Shown here in pieces: positions 30,815-32,841 of a DNA stretch of 32,841 nt. Location of the stretch: NCBI GenBank assembly GCA_012797605.1, contig JAAZOT010000046.1, positions 1 to 32,841 on the forward strand, in the 5' to 3' direction. The notes under the pieces are model-generated. The model made no database searches. It saw only the letters and a program-made list of their open reading frames with translations, and had not been told where the DNA came from. The stretch comes from Spirochaetales bacterium (GTDB taxonomy: Bacteria > Spirochaetota > JAAYUW01). The translations under genes were made by a program, and so were the position numbers. The number at the start of each line of letters is the position of its first letter. Position 1 is the stretch's first letter.

Positions 30815-32841
30815 CTATTTACTAAAATCCATGGATGCGAGTCTTTTATATGTTGCAAGTCTTTTCTTTGCATCCTCTTCGCATGCCTTGAAAAGTTCAT
30901 CGGCAACATCTGGGAAAGTCTTAGCAAGAGAAGAGAATCTAACTTCATTCATTATAAAATCTCTGAAGCTTTCGGTTGGGTCTTTCGAATCGAGTTGGAA
31001 AGGATTTTTCCCTTGAGCTTCGAGTCTTGGATCGTATCTATAAAGATGCCAATAACCTGCTTTTACAGCTCTTTCTTCTTCTTCTTGGCTCTTCCCCATG
31101 CCTGATCTTAAGCCATGGTTGATACAAGGTGAATAAGCTATGATTAATGAAGGTCCATTATAACTTTCGGCTTCGGTTATAGCTTTTAAGAACTGATTCT
31201 TATCTGCTCCCATAGCTACCTGAGCCACATAAACATATCCATAGCTCATTGCAATAAGACCTAGATCTTTTTTCCTTACCCTCTTACCTGCTGCAGCAAA
31301 TCTTGCCACTGCAGAAATTGGTGTTGATTTTGATGATTGACCACCTGTATTTGAATAGACTTCGGTATCGAGAACTAAAAGATTTATATCTTCTCCTTGA
31401 GCTATGACATGATCTAATCCACCAAAACCTATATCATAAGCCCAGCCATCACCACCAATGACCCAAATAGATTTCTTTATCAAATACTTTGTAAGAGTCC
31501 CTAATTCTTTTGCGGTAGCACTGCTTTCTGAAGCCAATGCTGCTTTAATCTGATCGACAAGTTGCATTTGTTTGCCAAAATCTTCTTCTTTCTTGTAAGT
31601 ATCAAAAAGATTTCTGACCTTATCTGAGACTTTTCCACTTGAAATTGCTTTTTCGAATTCAACCAAAGCCTTTTCTTTCAATTTCTTGTGGGCAAGATAG
31701 AGACCAAAACCATATTCTGCATTATCTTCAAAGAGACTGTTTGCCCATGCGATACCTTTACCATCTTTATTTGCCCTATATGGAGTTGCAGGAGCCGAAC
31801 CACCATAGATAGATGAACATCCTGTAGCATTTGCGACAATCATTCTGTCTCCAAATAGCTGAGAGATTACCTTTATATAAGGTGTTTCACCGCAACCTGC
31901 ACAAGCACCAGAGAATTCGAATAATGGTTGTTTGAACTGGCTATTTTTAATATTGTTTACTGGTGCAATCTCTTTATATGTAACATTTTTATCGAAATAA
32001 TTCCATCTTGCAATCTCTTCTTCTTGTGTCTCAAGAGGTTTCATAACAAGGGCTTTTTCTCCTTTTTTACCAGGACAAATATCAGCACAGTTCCCACATC
32101 CTGTACAATCTAAAACTGAAACTTGAATCTTGTATTGATAGTTCTCAAGTCCTTTACCAATTGCTTTCAATAGTTTTGTTCCAGTTGGAACATTTTTAGC
32201 CTCGTTTTCATCGAGTAAAAATGGTCTTATTGCTGCATGAGGACATACAAAAGCACATTGGTTACATTGAATACAATTGTCCGGTTGCCACTCTGGAACA
32301 TTTACAGCAATACCTCTCTTTTCATACTGAGTTGTTCCAGCAGGGAATGTTCCATCTTCTCTATTTAAGAAAGCAGATACTGGAAGATCATCCCCTTTAA
32401 GAGAGTTAATTGGAATCATAACTTTTTCAACAAATTCTGGGATATCGCCCCATTCTTTTTTCTCTTCTGGTAGATTTTTCCATGAAGGATCCACTGGGAC
32501 TTCTATAACATCACCACCTCTATCGATAGCTTTGAAATTTTTCTTAACTACATCTTCACCTTTTTTTCCATATGTTTTTTCAACCGCTTTTTTCATCTCG
32601 CTAACTGCTTTTTCATAAGGGATAACACTTGAGACTTTGAAGAAAGCAGATTGCATTATGGAGTTTGTTCTACCTGGAAGACCGACTTCTTCTGCTATCG
32701 CTGTGGCATTTATAATGTAAAACTTAACATTTTGCTCTGCCATCTTTTTTTTCAATGAATTTGGAAGATGATTAATGACTTCATCCTTATCCCATATTGA
32801 GTTTAATAGGAATACGCCATTTTTCTTTATTGGTCTCAATA
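30815..32841 (-). CDS. nifJ: pyruvate:ferredoxin (flavodoxin) oxidoreductase, C-terminal part (N-terminus beyond the window)
   Basis: About 675 residues of a single-chain PFOR of usual length near 1,180 are present; the first 500 or so lie to the right of the window. The visible part starts in the gamma domain (GLPGRTNSIMQSAFF). The two-cluster ferredoxin domain follows, with CIQCNQCAFVCPHA near residue 190 and CTGCGNCADICPG near 245. Next is the thiamine diphosphate domain: FSGACAGCGETPYIK, GGDGWAYDIGFGGLDHVIA and VYSNTGGQSSKSTP. The enzyme oxidises pyruvate to acetyl-CoA and CO2 and reduces ferredoxin or flavodoxin, the core of fermentative energy metabolism in anaerobes. The C-terminus is complete (ending SMDFSK). 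It is followed by a 20-bp hairpin. Confidence 0.97.
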   Translation of the reverse strand, partial: LRPIKKNGVFLLNSIWDKDEVINHLPNSLKKKMAEQNVKFYIINATAIAEEVGLPGRTNSIMQSAFFKVSSVIPYEKAVSEMKKAVEKTYGKKGEDVVKKNFKAIDRGGDVIEVPVDPSWKNLPEEKKEWGDIPEFVEKVMIPINSLKGDDLPVSAFLNREDGTFPAGTTQYEKRGIAVNVPEWQPDNCIQCNQCAFVCPHAAIRPFLLDENEAKNVPTGTKLLKAIGKGLENYQYKIQVSVLDCTGCGNCADICPGKKGEKALVMKPLETQEEEIARWNYFDKNVTYKEIAPVNNIKNSQFKQPLFEFSGACAGCGETPYIKVISQLFGDRMIVANATGCSSIYGGSAPATPYRANKDGKGIAWANSLFEDNAEYGFGLYLAHKKLKEKALVEFEKAISSGKVSDKVRNLFDTYKKEEDFGKQMQLVDQIKAALASESSATAKELGTLTKYLIKKSIWVIGGDGWAYDIGFGGLDHVIAQGEDINLLVLDTEVYSNTGGQSSKSTPISAVARFAAAGKRVRKKDLGLIAMSYGYVYVAQVAMGADKNQFLKAITEAESYNGPSLIIAYSPCINHGLRSGMGKSQEEEERAVKAGYWHLYRYDPRLEAQGKNPFQLDSKDPTESFRDFIMNEVRFSSLAKTFPDVADELFKACEEDAKKRLATYKRLASMDFSK

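Overview
The window comes from a very AT-rich genome. The organism looks diderm and anaerobic. Anaerobiosis is suggested by a large pyruvate:ferredoxin oxidoreductase at the right edge. An outer membrane is suggested by an MlaE/MlaF-type lipid transporter at the left edge, several lipobox lipoproteins, and a short remnant that reads like the C-terminus of an outer-membrane beta-barrel. The mix of families (DUF1576, an acyltransferase plus zinc-ribbon membrane protein pair, COG4586-type ABC exporter) would fit a low-GC spirochaete-like bacterium, but the taxon is an inference.

Layout. 1-2.7 kb, minus strand: Mla-type ATPase (cut by the window edge, TTG start), MlaE permease, EamA/DMT exporter. 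2.7-6.3 kb, plus strand: condensation-fold acyltransferase, zinc-ribbon polytopic membrane protein, DegT-type PLP aminotransferase. 6.4-10.6 kb, minus strand: small unknown protein, DUF1576 membrane protein with an internal repeat, MFS exporter, radical SAM/SPASM enzyme. 10.7-16.7 kb: patatin phospholipase (+), MBL-fold hydrolase (-), then two consecutive lipoprotein 5'-nucleotidase-superfamily enzymes (+), each followed by an intrinsic terminator. 16.8-19.5 kb, plus strand: three-gene ABC-2 exporter with an AT-rich, hairpin-containing gap after the ATPase.

19.8-29.0 kb, plus strand: the most interesting part, a tight seven-gene operon. It encodes a UPF1-like SF1 helicase with a very long acidic insertion (N-terminus separated by one in-frame TAA), an unrecognised protein with a possible winged-helix segment, a PLD-fold protein that lacks the catalytic His and Lys, a DUF2997 mini-protein, a Ycf35-like DUF1257 protein with an added coiled coil, an NrdG-like radical SAM protein, and a Ycf46-like AAA+ ATPase. 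Overlaps of 23, 1 and 4 nt and gaps of 4-46 nt argue for one functional unit. The combination of a helicase, a PLD-fold protein and an AAA+ ATPase with small accessory proteins resembles nucleic-acid-targeting conflict or repair systems. I know of no named system with this exact gene set, and the function is inference.

29.0-32.8 kb: a lipoprotein alpha/beta hydrolase preceded by a promoter-like TATAAT and a 13-bp palindrome, a gene-remnant region with a large hairpin, and the C-terminal part of pyruvate:ferredoxin oxidoreductase on the minus strand. I saw no tRNA, rRNA, CRISPR array, insertion sequence or attachment site.
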